Of a stretch of 64,000 bases of DNA, positions 46,722-58,778 are shown piece by piece. The stretch lies in assembly GCA_026873275.1 (NCBI GenBank), contig JANTUC010000006.1, positions 1,736,001-1,800,000 on the forward strand. Direction: 5' to 3'. Source of the stretch: Pseudopithomyces maydicus (taxonomy: Eukaryota; Ascomycota; Dothideomycetes; Pleosporales; Didymosphaeriaceae). Within the stretch, counting starts at the first letter, position 1. The number at the start of each line of letters is the position of its first letter. Under the pieces are notes generated by a model that searched no databases, was not told the DNA's origin, and was given only the letters and a program-made list of their open reading frames with translations. The translations under genes were made by a program, and so were the position numbers.

Positions 46722-47770
46722 GCAGAGAGGAGACGGCAGACTCGATCGACCACGCATACGTACTGTACAATAGGCATGCTCCCCCGTCGCACCACGACGT
46801 CCGCCGAGTGAGGTCATGGTGGCCAGTCTTCGCCTCGCATGCGCTGGCAGCCCGCAGCCCGCAGCCCGCACCCATGCCATGCCATGCACCTAGCCACCCT
46901 CCTCCCTTCAGCTTGCGGGCAACAGAAACTGCGTGCCGCCGCCCAATCGTTGGCTTCCTGGCTTCCTGGCTCTCCTGCCGGCCGTGCGTTGCTTGCACAG
47001 GGTCCAGCTACGAATCGTCACCCTCCACCACGGCCTGGAAGCCTCACTGGTGGATGGCCTCTCTGCTTTCAACCTCCACCCGCCGCCTAAGCGCAAGCGC
47101 TGTTTGTTGCTCCACGGCAATGCCCCGGCTCTGTCAGCCCGTCTCCTTTGCGAGCCCGGCGCCTCTTGCTTCTGGGCCGCCCGCGATATATCAGACCCCA
47201 TGGCCCCCGCCCTCATCAGCAGCACTCGATCCCAACCTTCAGCAAGCCTTGCAAGCCTTGCATTCCGACATGCCCACGCGCTCCACAGCCGTCGCTTGCC
47301 AGTGATCCATCCGCGGCCCGTTTTGCTACCCTGGTCGTTTGTACGCGCACCGCCACAAACTGTACCCACCGTCGGGACAACCGAACGCCACCAGTCACTC
47401 GGAACCACCGTAGGGTGGCGTAGTACATGAAGCAGAGTCACTCGTGCTCACCGAGTTTCTGCTCGATACTTGGGCATTGCACTGTAAACCCTTAGCCGTC
47501 TTAAATGGCCCGCCTCTTGTCACCTTCAGAACAGATTTGCCACCTTGGCTTTCCTCCGTTGATTTTCACAGCTGAAGGCTGCTGACCACCTGACCATCGA
47601 CTTCCAAACCCAACTCTGACTATCGTGGTATCCAACATTACCATCTCGGTTGGTCATTTCCATGTCTTAATGAGCTGCCCAGTGCACAAGTGCTTCTGTC
47701 ATACCCGTCGACTGGGCCTAACCTACCGTTGGCGCCGGATCGCTAACCAGGTCGCACCGAGTTGCCCACC
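45861..47770. other. 1.9-kb intergenic, divergent
   Basis: Promoters of the Tho1-like (-) and methyltransferase-like (+) genes. Includes a CTGGAG hexamer repeat near 46144-46167 and a CAG repeat at 46690-46719. Long overlapping open frames here are low-complexity and reflect GC content. Confidence 0.5.
46690..46719. repeat. AGC trinucleotide repeat, ten copies
   Basis: Ten perfect AGC units in non-coding sequence about 1.05 kb upstream of the methyltransferase-like ATG. Confidence 0.85.
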
Positions 47771-50700
47771 ATGGCCTTCTATAAACCACAGCATAACTCT
47801 TCGGGAAGGACCGAGAATCGAATGCCGCACCCCCATCGTGCACCCACTACCCGATTGCCACAGCGGACCATCCCTCAGACTGCCACCCCTTCTCAGTCAC
47901 CCCCGCCAGGACCATCCAAGCTGCAGAAGAGACGGCCGTCAAGAGATGATGCACTTAGCACTGCAACCTTTACTATTCACAGAGCACCCACGCCGAACAA
48001 ACCCATAGCAATTGGGCTGCATCAAAGCAACGTTAATTCCACTATATCTACAACCCGTCCCGCCCCACGTTCAGTCATCTCGAAATCTGCTTCGCAAAAC
48101 TATTCCTCTCGGTTGCCGAAACTTGACGTTCCCCTGCAAGTACCCGCACACCATCGCTCGTGTCGGGAGAATCCGCCTCCACCATTGATAGTCCGCGGTC
48201 GAATCTCTCACGACGCAAACAAGCAGCTTCAGGAGTCGGCAATAGGAGGCGGGAACATCAGGGGAAAGAGGAACCCATGTATTCGCAAGATGAGAAACAT
48301 ATGCCTACAAGCATTCCTGGTGGCTATAAAGACCTTTTTTCCGAAACAGTTCTCGGCATATCGCTACCGCCAACGTCTGCCATTTTCACTCACTCCGAGC
48401 CTGAATTGGAGATGCCAGAGTATTCACATTATGAAATTGAGTTGGCACCTACGGATTCCTTACCGCCACCAGCGCCCCATTATGCCCTCTCATCAACCCC
48501 TTCCACCCGATATTCGGAATCTCCTGGCCCGTTTAGCGTCTCGTCTACACCTACATCCATGTCTTCTTATTCCCCGGGAATTGCAATGAGCACCAAGTCT
48601 ATCGCGCGGACACGGCAAATGAGTCCATTGCAAGGCAGACCTTCGGTCGTCAGATACCAGACACCTGAAGAGCGTGGACTCTCATCGGTCCAGGAACCTT
48701 TGACGTCTTCGTCATCTACCTCTACGGTATCAGCAGGTATCAGCAGAACAATGGACAGGCCATCCATAAAACGTGTACCCGCGCCGCTATCCAGTGCACC
48801 ACCGAGGGCAGCAAATATTCAATCACCTCCAGAACTGGCACATCTGGCCGATCAACCACAAACGACAACCGGTCCACGCAGGCCCACACGGCCAAGCAGA
48901 GATGGCACTCCCGAAATAACTGGTTTCCGCGGTCCCTCGCCAATTATTCAAAGCAATATGTCGAGCTTCCAACTGTCACATAAACGGGCAACATCTACGG
49001 ACTCTACAGCTAGCGCTACTATGGAAAGTAGGAACAGGGTGGGCTTCTCTTACAGACAATCGTCTCGTAATCCGTCTCCTAACCCTAGTATAACCTCCGG
49101 ATCTGTACCAGGTTCACGCCTTCCCATAAGAGGACCCACACCAGATCTACAGTTAGAGAAGCAGCGGTCTCAAACACTACCCACGCCTACCTCTACTCCT
49201 AGCCCTAGCAAATCATCTCGTTTTGGTTTTTTTTCCAGACGTACTAAGACAGATCCTGTGGCTCCAACATCGAAAACAGAGAAGAAGACACGTCGCCGTG
49301 GACCAGCTGCGGGCACAGGTCATGAGGGTTATGGCCGGTACGCTGTTAGGGTGCGTAATGGAAGCACAGCCAGTGGATCAAGCATCGGGAAATCGCCAAG
49401 TGCTGCGACCACGAGCGAGAGCTTAAACCAGACTCCATCAACCCGCAAGAGTAGTGTGACCAGTACAACCAGTACTGAGATGGATGATTTCTTCCTCGAG
49501 AGACTTAATCCAGTGGTCATCCGTGGTAATGGAAGCAGTACCGAATTAACCAGAAGCCCAGATCTCTTGCAGACTACGAGCAGTCTGGATGTCTCGAACA
49601 CTGGATTTTCGCATCTGAAGACCACCACTAACACATCCTCGAATGGTGGCTTGGAGAACAACCATCCCGCCTTACTACCGTCAATAATATCTGATTCCGC
49701 TCACGGTATGTTTCCGGCGAAGAAAACGCCTTCTGTCCTTCAGCAACTATCAGAAAGTGAAGACGAGTCGAAAAAGTCATCTATCCCGTTAACAGCTAGA
49801 CGCATGTCACGAGCTTCTAAACTACTAGTGGCAGGATCAACAGTTAGGAAAGAAGGAGGTCAAATACGGAAAGACTCGGTTGATACCGTCACATCCGATA
49901 GGAAGGATGGTAGCTGGCTGAGGCCTACGAAGAAAGAGAAAGTCGAACACGGATCGTTGAGGCCATCAAGAAAGTGGAATTTCTTTCAGCGTGCACACGG
50001 TGCCACTCCAGCACCAACCCCAGAAGTCGAACCGTCATCTTCTCCTATACGTCTACCAGCTTCCCGCTCGGTCGCTCACTACGCCATAGAAAATGTTCAG
50101 TCTGGCCTTGACGCGGAAGACATTGCGGCTATTATGCAAGAAGTAGACAGTACGCCTGAAGAGGAAGTGCCGCAATCAGAATCAAATGTCAAGAGTGAGA
50201 CTGCCGATTCCAAACATGTGGAAAAGGAGCGGTTATTGTCAATGCTGCTACCCCCAAACCTATCTTGCCAGGCGATCTCGTGTCAATTTCTCGCCCAGCT
50301 TCACCAAAAGTTTTTCTACGACCTAATCTTCAACTCCAACCGAAACTCAAGCTCGACACATGTGCCACTGAACAAACTGGGCGTATATCGCCCTCGGTGG
50401 CTGACCTGACGCCGGTCACAGATCTATCTCCATCATCGCTTGGACAAATTTCCGAGGCTTTCCTAGCGCCTCAGAAGATTCCTGAGCCTGAGGTGTTGCC
50501 TTCATCACCTCCGACAGACTTGCTCACAAAAAAATCATCATCTGACTCGTCACCCCGACCAAGTCGCCTTGCTCAAGTAGGCCGTATACCTCTAGTTGTC
50601 TCTTCCCGCAATAAGGCGCACCGTCCACATTCTCGATCATTTTCTCGCCCCTTTACCGCAAACCAGCCAGGCTATACCGCGCCTTTGGGCACCTCTTTCG

Positions 50701-52535
50701 ACTCTTTAGGCTCTATGAGTGCTACTGTTAGTCCAGTTGAGCCATACCCTATACTCCATGGACTCAATGCACTCACTCATGGCTCGGCTATCGCTACCGT
50801 AAGTCCGAGTGACGAAGAGACTCTACGACAGGGAGAGTTCTTTGTATTACCGGCTAGGAAGGGTTCCGCGGTGTCCTACTCAAGTAGTTCAGGCACATGG
50901 AGTTTTCCTGCAACCGCCGGTACTGCTATAGTCCCCACGTGCGGAGCACCGACTTCTGAAGATGAGGTCTGGAACGAGTACGACGATTTGATCGATGAGG
51001 TTCTTTCACCAATACATGACCAACAGTCTAAAGTCGGCGTTGAATCCCTACCGAAACGATCGTCCCTAGAGCCTTCTCCCCTAAACCCGAGGCACATCAA
51101 ATCGTTTACAAATTCGGAAGTTTCCACACCAGGCACTTCAAACCCTTCACTGCATTTGAGACGCTCGCGGTTACTTGCCGTTCTGCATTCACAGTCGCCT
51201 ACCTCATCGATATCTCTTTCCGAGTTTTTGCAAGAGTATGGGGAAAGAAATATCAGTGTCGTGGATCCACTTACTGGACGCCTCAGTTTCCCTTCAACTG
51301 CGCACATGTCCATTGATTTGGGTCCATTGAAGAGAACCGGTTCGAACCGTTCCAGTCTACCGACATCCTTGAACCTGAGCCCCCGTCAATCTAAAGCTAC
51401 CATCATATCGACTTCGGACAAACATCGTAGCGGCTCTAGTGCGAACAGATACAGAGATACTCGACTTATAGAAATGGCGGAGACACAAGCGGATGGGTTA
51501 TCCTTCATGGCCAACCTTCGTTTCGGAGCGCTGATGACTAGCAAATGGCTTTCGTTTGGCCGCGTTATCTTCAGCCCTGCTCATTTTGAGTTAGACAACC
51601 CCGAGCACGATCGAATTCTTGTGATTGATGGTCTCGGGAAAGACTGGTCGTACTACTGCGCTCTCACATATCCTGAGGCAACTATCTATAACCTCGGACC
51701 TGGCCTATCCACTCCAATGACTTCCAACAACGCCCCTGAGCCGTGGTCGACCCTTCAAAATCACCACCACTTTAATCAGACGTCTTTAGGTGATCCATTC
51801 CCTTTTCCCAAAGGATTCTTCGCTTGCGTCGTCCTTCGATTTCCTTCGGCTCTTCCTTCGGTAATCCATCGCTCTGTAATATCAGAGTGCAAGCGTGTGC
51901 TTAGACCAGGAGGCTTTTTAGAGCTTACTGTTCTTGATTTAGATCTTGTTAACATGGGAAATCGTGCTCGCCGTGCCGTTCGCGGTCTCAAAGTCAAGAT
52001 GCAAGTTGCAGATGAAGACGTCTCTCTTCGCAATATCAGCGATGAGATCATGGGTCTTGTTGGCCGGAAAGGCTTCACTGGCTGTAATAGATGCTTCGTC
52101 GGCGTTCCTGTGGCAGGAATTCTTCCTGGTCCAGACGGCTTTGATTCTGGAGGATCTAAGAAAATGAAAGGAAATAGCGTTGGTTCTGTACACAGAACAC
52201 CAAGCACTGCAACAAGAGACGTCAAACAATTCAAAGCAGAAGTATCTTTCTCTGATCTTTTGAGCACACGCACCTCTTCCGAATCCACGGATAATACTAT
52301 TACCGATATGGTGGCCCGTGTAGGTCGTTGGTGGTATTCTCGTTGCTACGAGTCTTTAATTCTTTCTGAAGCTGGCGAACCGGACGCTGCGAATTCGGGC
52401 AACCTCCTCAAGAGCAGCATCTGGCGAGATGAAGCTCTTATCAACGAGTGCGAGAAGCGTGGTACCAGCTTTCGTCTCCTCATCGGCTACGCACAGAAAC
52501 CTGAGGTTGGTGTGCGCCGTACCGTGAGTGTTTAG
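47771..52535 (+). CDS. very long SAM-dependent methyltransferase-like protein, two frame breaks
   Basis: Begins at CCACCATGG (ATG at 47771). The reading runs in one frame to about 48143, in a second to about 50251, and in a third to the TAG at 52535. Each change is consistent with one missing C, in CCC at 48143-48145 and in CCCCC at 50251-50255. The frames overlap, share Ser/Pro/Thr-rich composition, and no intron is needed. Allowing for this the product is about 1588 aa. Some 1150 residues are disordered, and the C-terminal about 400 hold a class-I methyltransferase-like fold: ILVIDGLGKDWSYYCALTYP near motif I, then SECKRVLRPGGFLELTVLDLD. Filamentous fungi have such long 'methyltransferase type 11' proteins of unknown target. 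The alternative is three separate genes, which I think unlikely. Confidence 0.72.
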
Positions 52536-53466
52536 CATATCGCACATTTTTCATGTTTCTATTCATTACGAGCTGCGCTCTTGTAGGTCCAAGCGGCCAG
52601 TTTGATACTAACGCATGTTTAATATCTGGGAAAGTTTTGTACGTTGTTTCTGGTTTTCGTGCTGCGTTCAAGCGACCTGTATACCCTCTTTCGAGATTCG
52701 AAAAATTCTCGCTCACTGCATAGCGATGGCGGGTTGGGCCGCATAACATATGTACTACACAAGTTGGCGCAAGCCTGTGCTATTTGAGGCTATTACAAAA
52801 TTGACGAGACAGGTTGCAACATTCTGGTAATGAATCACCAAATATGGTAGATTGTGTGCTGGCTGATTTAGTAACGTTTTCCATGATGAATCATGTAAAT
52901 ATGAATTATGACAGATGAGCTGAAACTGCAGGCGGATACCAATGTTTAATTATAAATGTGACGGTAATCGGAAAAACAGTTCGCCTTGTCTGAAGAAGCG
53001 GCACGAGACCAGTCTGTAATCAACACTGGTAATCGCTGCTTCCTTAACTGTTTCGAAGCACCACCATGCAATCGACACCTAATATGCAAGATATTTCTCA
53101 AGTCCTTCGTTCTTACATTGGTGACCACAATGACTGATTGCGCGAGGCGCATAAACTGCTTTTCGGAGGGATTTCTAAACCACATGAACCATGGTTCCTG
53201 GCTAGGCTGCGGTGTCCTCAACACCAAAAGCTTGGCCAATGAAACATATTGTTACGTTGCAGCCACATCATATGCGCGCGAAGAAGCCCAGATAGATTGA
53301 TCAAATGAACGCGGGTGCATATGCTGAATGCAGGTCACGATGGCAGTTCTACACAAGCCCCCTCCGTCATCGAACATGCCCTTCCCTTGTCTTATCAACA
53401 CTCAACACCACACAATCTTGCCTTCGCGCTGCGTCCCATCAGTTCGAGAAAAGAGGAGACTTCAAG
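52536..53466. other. intergenic
   Basis: No gene supported. The last 160 bp are open in the frame of the next gene; see that entry for a possible longer N-terminus. Confidence 0.5.
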
Positions 53467-54123
53467 ATGCCATCTGCCTCTCCGACAGTGAAGAGATTCC
53501 TTGATGGGAGCAAGGACAACGCGAACCCCGCCCTCCTCATCACGTTCCCATCTGGTATACAAGTCAACGAACCCGCAACAACTGCAAGCAAAGCAGATGC
53601 GACCCCACCACCGACCTTTTCGCTATCGCATTCTTGTCTACGGACGCACGTTCCGGGAGCGAGGTACATAGCTGTTGTACTAGATCTTGACGCACCTTCA
53701 CCTTCATTTCCACTCGCATCGCCGATACTGCATTACCTGCACACCGATCTCAGGGCCGTCATCTCCCCATTCGCACAACCCTCCTCCCGTCCTTCGTCAA
53801 TGTACAAGACCGACACGGCAACCAACACATGGGTCAAGCTCGAGCCTTCGACCATTGCATCTGGCGGTAAAGGCACGCTGGAGAAGCCACTTGCGTCATG
53901 GTTGGCGCCCGCGCCGCCAGGGGTCAGCGCGCCGCATCGCTACGTGTTTTTGGTGTGGGAGCAACCGGAAAAGATGTCAGGAGAGCAGGTACGAGAGAGG
54001 CTAGGAATGAGTAAAAGCGAAGGGGGTCTATGGAGCAAGTCCAGATGGGATGTGGAAGGGTTTGTAAACAAGTTGAAGCTCGGGGACGTGGTGGCGGGGA
54101 CATGGATGTGTGTTGAGAGCTAG
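53467..54123 (+). CDS. phosphatidylethanolamine-binding protein (PEBP/Tfs1-like)
   Basis: Single exon, 218 aa from the ATG at 53467. PEBP core: VVLDLDAPSPSFPLASPILHYLHTDL (the family DPDAP...HW region; residues here are Leu-Asp-Ala-Pro and Leu-His), a ligand-pocket loop, then PHRYVFLVWEQP and the C-terminal GDVVAGTWMCVES. Yeast Tfs1 inhibits carboxypeptidase Y and Ras-GAP; other members bind lipids. An in-frame ATG at 53305 would add 54 residues, basic and lacking membrane spans, which could act as a mitochondrial presequence. I chose the inner start because family homology begins just after it. Confidence 0.86.
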   Translation: MPSASPTVKRFLDGSKDNANPALLITFPSGIQVNEPATTASKADATPPPTFSLSHSCLRTHVPGARYIAVVLDLDAPSPSFPLASPILHYLHTDLRAVISPFAQPSSRPSSMYKTDTATNTWVKLEPSTIASGGKGTLEKPLASWLAPAPPGVSAPHRYVFLVWEQPEKMSGEQVRERLGMSKSEGGLWSKSRWDVEGFVNKLKLGDVVAGTWMCVES

Positions 54124-54829
54124 TGGGGGTGCTAAGTGCTGAACATTAGAATAGTAGGTAGATCAGTGGGTGGTGATTTTGTATAAGAGATTAAACCGTT
54201 TTAGATGATGTTGGAAAGGGTTTATTTAGAGCCTACAATACTTGAGCAGTAAATTACTTCAATAAGAGTGGGTGATTCGTGATTTCATGCGTATACTAAG
54301 TTGATCCTACTGCCGTCATGATTGACAGTGAAACGACACTCTCATCCATGACCCTGGGATCCTTGACCCCGACCCGATCAAAACCGACTGGTACTGGTAA
54401 GTAGGGTCTGGGTTAGTCGTCGTCACGCTCGCTGATAGAGTCAAGTCGGCACTTGTTCCTCCACCTAGGCATACCTTTAACGCCGCACCCGGCGTCGTCT
54501 GCTAGTCCAAAACCTTCCAACTCCTCCGATGACCGAGTTCCTGCGCACGATCTTCAATGTCTCTTCTTAACACGAAATCAGTAGCCAAGGCCACACACTG
54601 CCATTTCAAATCAAGAAGTGAATCTATGGATATCGCTGAGACGAAGGAAATGAATAAAAAAAACAATGCGGAACTAGACAGGCATGATAGATGCAATGCT
54701 CCATGTGCGATAATATGGCAGCTTGCATAGAGAATCTCGTGTATGATCAGCCCCTATACCCCGTCCCAGAAATTGTAAGATAACGGAAACCTCTGTACTG
54801 GGGCCATAGGCAATATTCCGAGGAGAAGC
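54124..54829. other. intergenic between convergent genes
   Basis: 3' flanks of the PEBP (+) and J-protein (-) genes. No gene supported. Confidence 0.5.
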
Positions 54830-55790
54830 TCATGCCTTCTCCTTCTCGTTGTGCTTGTGTTTCTTCCTCTCCTTATCCGACTTTGTTTCTTTCTTAGCAG
54901 CAGCTTCAGCCATTAGCTGCTCGAAAGCCATAAAATCGCCTTCTTCTTCAGGGTCACGTTCAGCCTGGGTGTGGTCAGTTTCTACCTGGTCGACACCTGG
55001 TGCGGGATCATATCAACAACTCACCTTGGAAAACATCTCGCCGATAATGACGAGAGCATGTGCCCGCTCAACGCGCTTCTCAAGCTTGACTTTCTTATCG
55101 TTCAAGACCTGATCACAAACATCGCGCAGCACGCTCTGAATCTCAAACTTGCTTCCTCGCCAGGCGGCGGCAAGAATTTTGCCTGTGACCTTCTTCTCAT
55201 ACTCGGCCTTCTTCTCATCGGTCCAATCTTCGCCGCCCTTCTCCTCCAGCTTAGCCATCTCCTCCATGGTCAACTGAGCATCTATGGCGGCGGACATGGT
55301 GTTCCAAGTTTCCTTGACCAGGGTGCCCTTGTCCTTGACACGAGAGAAGAAGCCCGAGATGCCAAGGAACTTCTGTGACTTGATGAAGGACGTGGCTTTG
55401 GACAGATAGGTGGCGCCGACGGCATGAAGAATCTCCAGGCCAAATGACTCCATCTTGAGGTTTTCAATCTCCAGCTGTGTTTTCTCCTTGAAGGCTTGGG
55501 TAACGTCGGGTCCTTTGTCCGTCTCTGTCCATATGGAGATTCGGTCGACCAGCTTCTTCGCAAGGGTTTGGACACGCTCGTCCCGAATGCGCTTGCGCTC
55601 CAACTCGTAGGCCGCCAACTCTTCGCGCTGCTCCTTGGTCAGGCCACCCTTCTTTTTCTGCTTCTCTCGCAGCTCCTTCTCGGCATCGGTCACGCCGGCA
55701 GCTTCGAGGCGCGCATCCTCTTCCGACTTGTCCATGATGGCAGCGCGGATGGGCATACCACGGGCCGGTCGCGGGGTGCTGGCGCCCGAG

Positions 55791-55831
<41 letters not shown>

Positions 55832-56361
55832 GGCCGGGGCTGGGGCCGGGACTGGGCTGTCGGTAGAGGTGGCTGCAGCGGACGCGGCCGGGGTGTCTAC
55901 GTAGGCTGGCGGTGGTACGGGTGCATGGGTTCCGGTATGAGCATTTGCTTCGGCTTCAGACTGGGCCTCGGCTTGTTTGGCTTGTGCAGCGCTCGACGAG
56001 GGTTCGGTAGTTTCGGGGGTGGCGGCGGCGGCGGCGTCTTCGTGGGCACCGTCTTGGGGGGCGTCTGCTTGTTGGGCCTCCTGCTCCTCCATCTCGCGCA
56101 TGGAGATCTCCATGGTCTTCGTAAGGTCCTTCATGAGCGAGATCTCACCGATCCAGTCCATGAAGGCCTCGCCGCCAAAGATCATGGTGAAGAACTCGGC
56201 GGGATCCTCGAAGCCGCTCTGGGGAATGGCGCCTTCCTTGCCATACTGGTCGTAGTTCTTGCGCAGTGTCTCGTCACTGAGGACCTGGTAGGCCTCGCCG
56301 ATGGCCTGAAACTTCTCGTGGGCCGTCTCGTCGCCGGGGTTCTTGTCCGGGTGCAGCTTGA

Positions 56362-56393
<32 letters not shown>

Positions 56394-56452
56394 AGCTCGG
56401 TGGCGGTGGGCGGCACGCCCAGGGCGTCGTAGTAAGCGGTTTCCTTGACCAT
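54830..56452 (-). CDS. J-domain co-chaperone (Caj1-like, DnaJ-X)
   Basis: Stimulates Hsp70 ATPase. Exons are 56452-55025 and 54964-54830, joined in frame to 520 aa. The J-domain occupies residues 6-71 with the HPD motif in KLHPDKNPGD. The GF-like part (YDQYGKEGA...FTMIFGGEAF) and a downstream X-domain (YELERKRIRDERVQTLAKKLVDRI...GATYLSKATSFIKSQKFLG) match Caj1/Djp1-type proteins. A low-complexity linker contains about eight Ala-Ser pairs, coded by a GCAGAC hexamer array. The C-terminus is a Lys/Glu/His-rich tail. Caj1 members act in the cytosol and at membranes; location here is not shown. Confidence 0.91.
55791..55830. repeat. GCAGAC hexamer repeat (codes Ala-Ser)
   Basis: About six and a half tandem hexamers, in frame in the J-protein linker, so copy-number changes keep the frame. 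Confidence 0.85.
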
Positions 56453-57072
56453 GGTCGCAGGGGGTGGATGGGGGTGCACGAGGGATGAGGGGCGAGGGTC
56501 GGCAAGGTGGGTGAAGACCAGGAGAGTGAGTGGCCAGGAGGGCGGTGGGGTTGTTTGGGGCCCGACGCGAGGCAGCACCTGTATTATTTTTGCACCGCCG
56601 CAGGGCCACTGCCACCTCGCCCTCCCAAGCCCAAGACGTCACCGCTTGCCAAGCCTGTGCACCTTTGCAACTGTGCCGGAACGGCGGGCGGAAAGGCGGC
56701 CCCCGGCGCATCGGCCAGCGGGCGGGCGTCGTGGCCTCACGTGCATCGACATAGTCAGGACGGGGGACGGGGACATGGACATCAGGCCCATGGCCATGTC
56801 ATAAATGTGTTTGCATAACACTCGGTCCTCTATCAAGCGCATCTGCACCCCCTCTGTTCTAGGGTATGCTCGTCGCGTCCGTAAATCATGCACGAAATCC
56901 ATGTATCACCCATCGCCGCCCATGCTACGTAGACGCCATGCTAGAACCAACCAGCCAAGAGGTGCTGGTACCGACTTTTGTCTGCACCCCTGCAAAGGAA
57001 ATTATGTAGACGGTATACCCAAAGAAATACAGCCCAACCCAGGCCAGGCTGCAGTCGAAACCCCAAACCTTC
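56453..57072. other. intergenic
   Basis: Upstream region of the J-protein gene and 3' flank of eIF4E. GC-rich; no gene supported. Confidence 0.5.
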
Positions 57073-57939
57073 TCAAACCACAAACTTGGCCTTGGCCCGA
57101 GTGCTGCCAGCGTGAGCCGCATCCGTGTGACCCGAGAACTCAACCGCGTCATTCTCTTTGAGCTGCAGCGCCTGCTTGAACCGCTTGCCGATCTTGGCGA
57201 GCGTCTCCTTGCCCTGCTCAAAAGTGCGACCCTTGCCTTGCTCGCCCGGCAGTGCCTTGCCAACCGTCCTGGTCCATAGACCGATTCGGTAGAAGCCGCG
57301 GCGGACGTTCACCACCACACCCATGACTTCGTTGTCGTCCTCATCCTCAAGGTTCTCGCCGATGGCAGCAAGCATGACGTGCAGCCACAGGGCATCGATG
57401 TTGACAGCTTTCTTGTCCTTGAACTGGAAGGCCCACTTGCCACCGTGCTTGTTCTGCGCATCCTCCCACTCGGGGCGAACACCCTGTTTGAAGAGGTGAT
57501 AGTCTGACTTGAGCGCGAGGTCAGAGGTTGGGGTGATGTTATTCTGCCACCGAGTTAGCACAGCCGAGTTCTGTCAGTCCAAGCTGAACCCACGTAGATT
57601 CCCCAAAACTCCTCGACCGAGTCAAACGAGATGACCTCCTTGAGAAGCTCATTCCAGTTGTCGCCCTGTCCCCATTAGCAAAAGCGGTCAAGCCGGCGGC
57701 CTGGAGCATACCTTGCCGCTCGGTGGCTTGGTGAACCATAGGGTCCATGTGTGCATGAGCGGGTGTTTCACGTTGAAATTGTCCGCATCATGGAAGACGG
57801 TTCGGATCTCGCCATCAGAGGGGGCTGTAGTCGAACCCTGCTCCTTGGACTCGCCGGAGGTTTCGTCGGACGGCGAGATGGGGATTGTGTTAAGGTCGAC
57901 CTGTTGGTCGGGCTGAGGAGCTGTCGCGACGTCTGCCAT
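57073..57939 (-). CDS. translation initiation factor eIF4E
   Basis: Binds the mRNA 5' cap. Exons are 57939-57712, 57665-57594 and 57543-57073; all junctions are in phase 0 and give 256 aa. Core motifs are HPLMHTWTLWFTKPP, NWNELLKEVISFDSVEEFWGIYNNI and RPEWEDAQNKHGGKWAFQF. The last two hold the cap-stacking Trp and Glu region. The Trp in EEFWGIY belongs to the eIF4G/4E-BP-binding surface. The N-terminal 50 residues are acidic and disordered. The C-terminal 60 residues (GRTFEQGKETLAKIGKRFKQ...) are those of the standard cytosolic eIF4E. Confidence 0.95.
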
Positions 57940-58778
57940 TGCTGCGTTCGTACAAGAAGGATTTTTTATTGGGAAAAGGTGCGCCGTGGGTGGGTGGCGG
58001 TGGAGGTGGAGGTGGTTGATCGATGGAGGGGCTGCAAGCGTGTCTTTGGGCGCGCCGGGCGATGGCAGAGAGAGAGAGAGGGAGCAGTGGCAGTGGCAGC
58101 GCAGTCGCGATTTGTTTGTTTGTTTATCTTGTTGTTCGCTCGTTCGCTCACTTGTGTGCCTGCTCGTTCGCTACGTGCTTGCTGGGCTAGGTGAGAATGT
58201 GGGTGGGCGCGGTCTGTCGGTTGCTCTTGCGCGCGAGCGATAGAAAATCAAAGGTGTCGCCGCTGCGGCGCGAGAAGTCTTGGCACCGCACACCAGATCC
58301 CACCACAAACGCTCGTGAAACTACGCCCGTATGTCGCAGCATTCCATATACTTGCGCAGTCGCTGGGTCACAGATTGGCACACGGCACATAGATTTTCCA
58401 AGTCATGTCAGAAATCATGTCAATTCGATCAACTACATGAAGATATGTCCACGCCACCACTCCCAACCGGACCCACTGAGAGAGCCAGAGCGGGAGCAGC
58501 CTCGTCGCCGAGCAAGACGTGATTTGATGTAAGCACTTCTAAAGCGGCACAACCACAGCCATTGAGAGGCAGGATTGCAATTTGACATCCGTGCTATTGT
58601 GGCATCACGCTACGCAAAGTGAACAGGAAAGAGGCACCAGGGGCACCAGGGGCACCCGTGAGCTAAACATTAGTATTGGCTAGTGTGTACCGCATCGTAA
58701 ATGCATAGAAGAAAGGGCCTGCCGAATATTACAACCACCTATCGACATGATGAACGTTCAAACCGTGCTTGCTTGCAA
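57940..58778. other. intergenic
   Basis: Promoter of eIF4E with GGTGGAGGTGGAGGTGG and GAGAGA runs at 58000-58082, then the 3' flank of ERG9. A GGGGCACCA triplication lies near 58637-58656. No gene supported. Confidence 0.5.

Noticed and set aside
46541..47441. Overlapping frames of 165-254 codons on both strands
   Set aside because: Low-complexity, Arg/Pro/Ala-rich in every frame, no splice-linked partners; typical of GC-rich non-coding DNA.
55496..56488. 330-codon Gly/Arg-rich open frame on the + strand
   Set aside because: Antisense of the J-protein and its Ala-Ser hexamer repeat.
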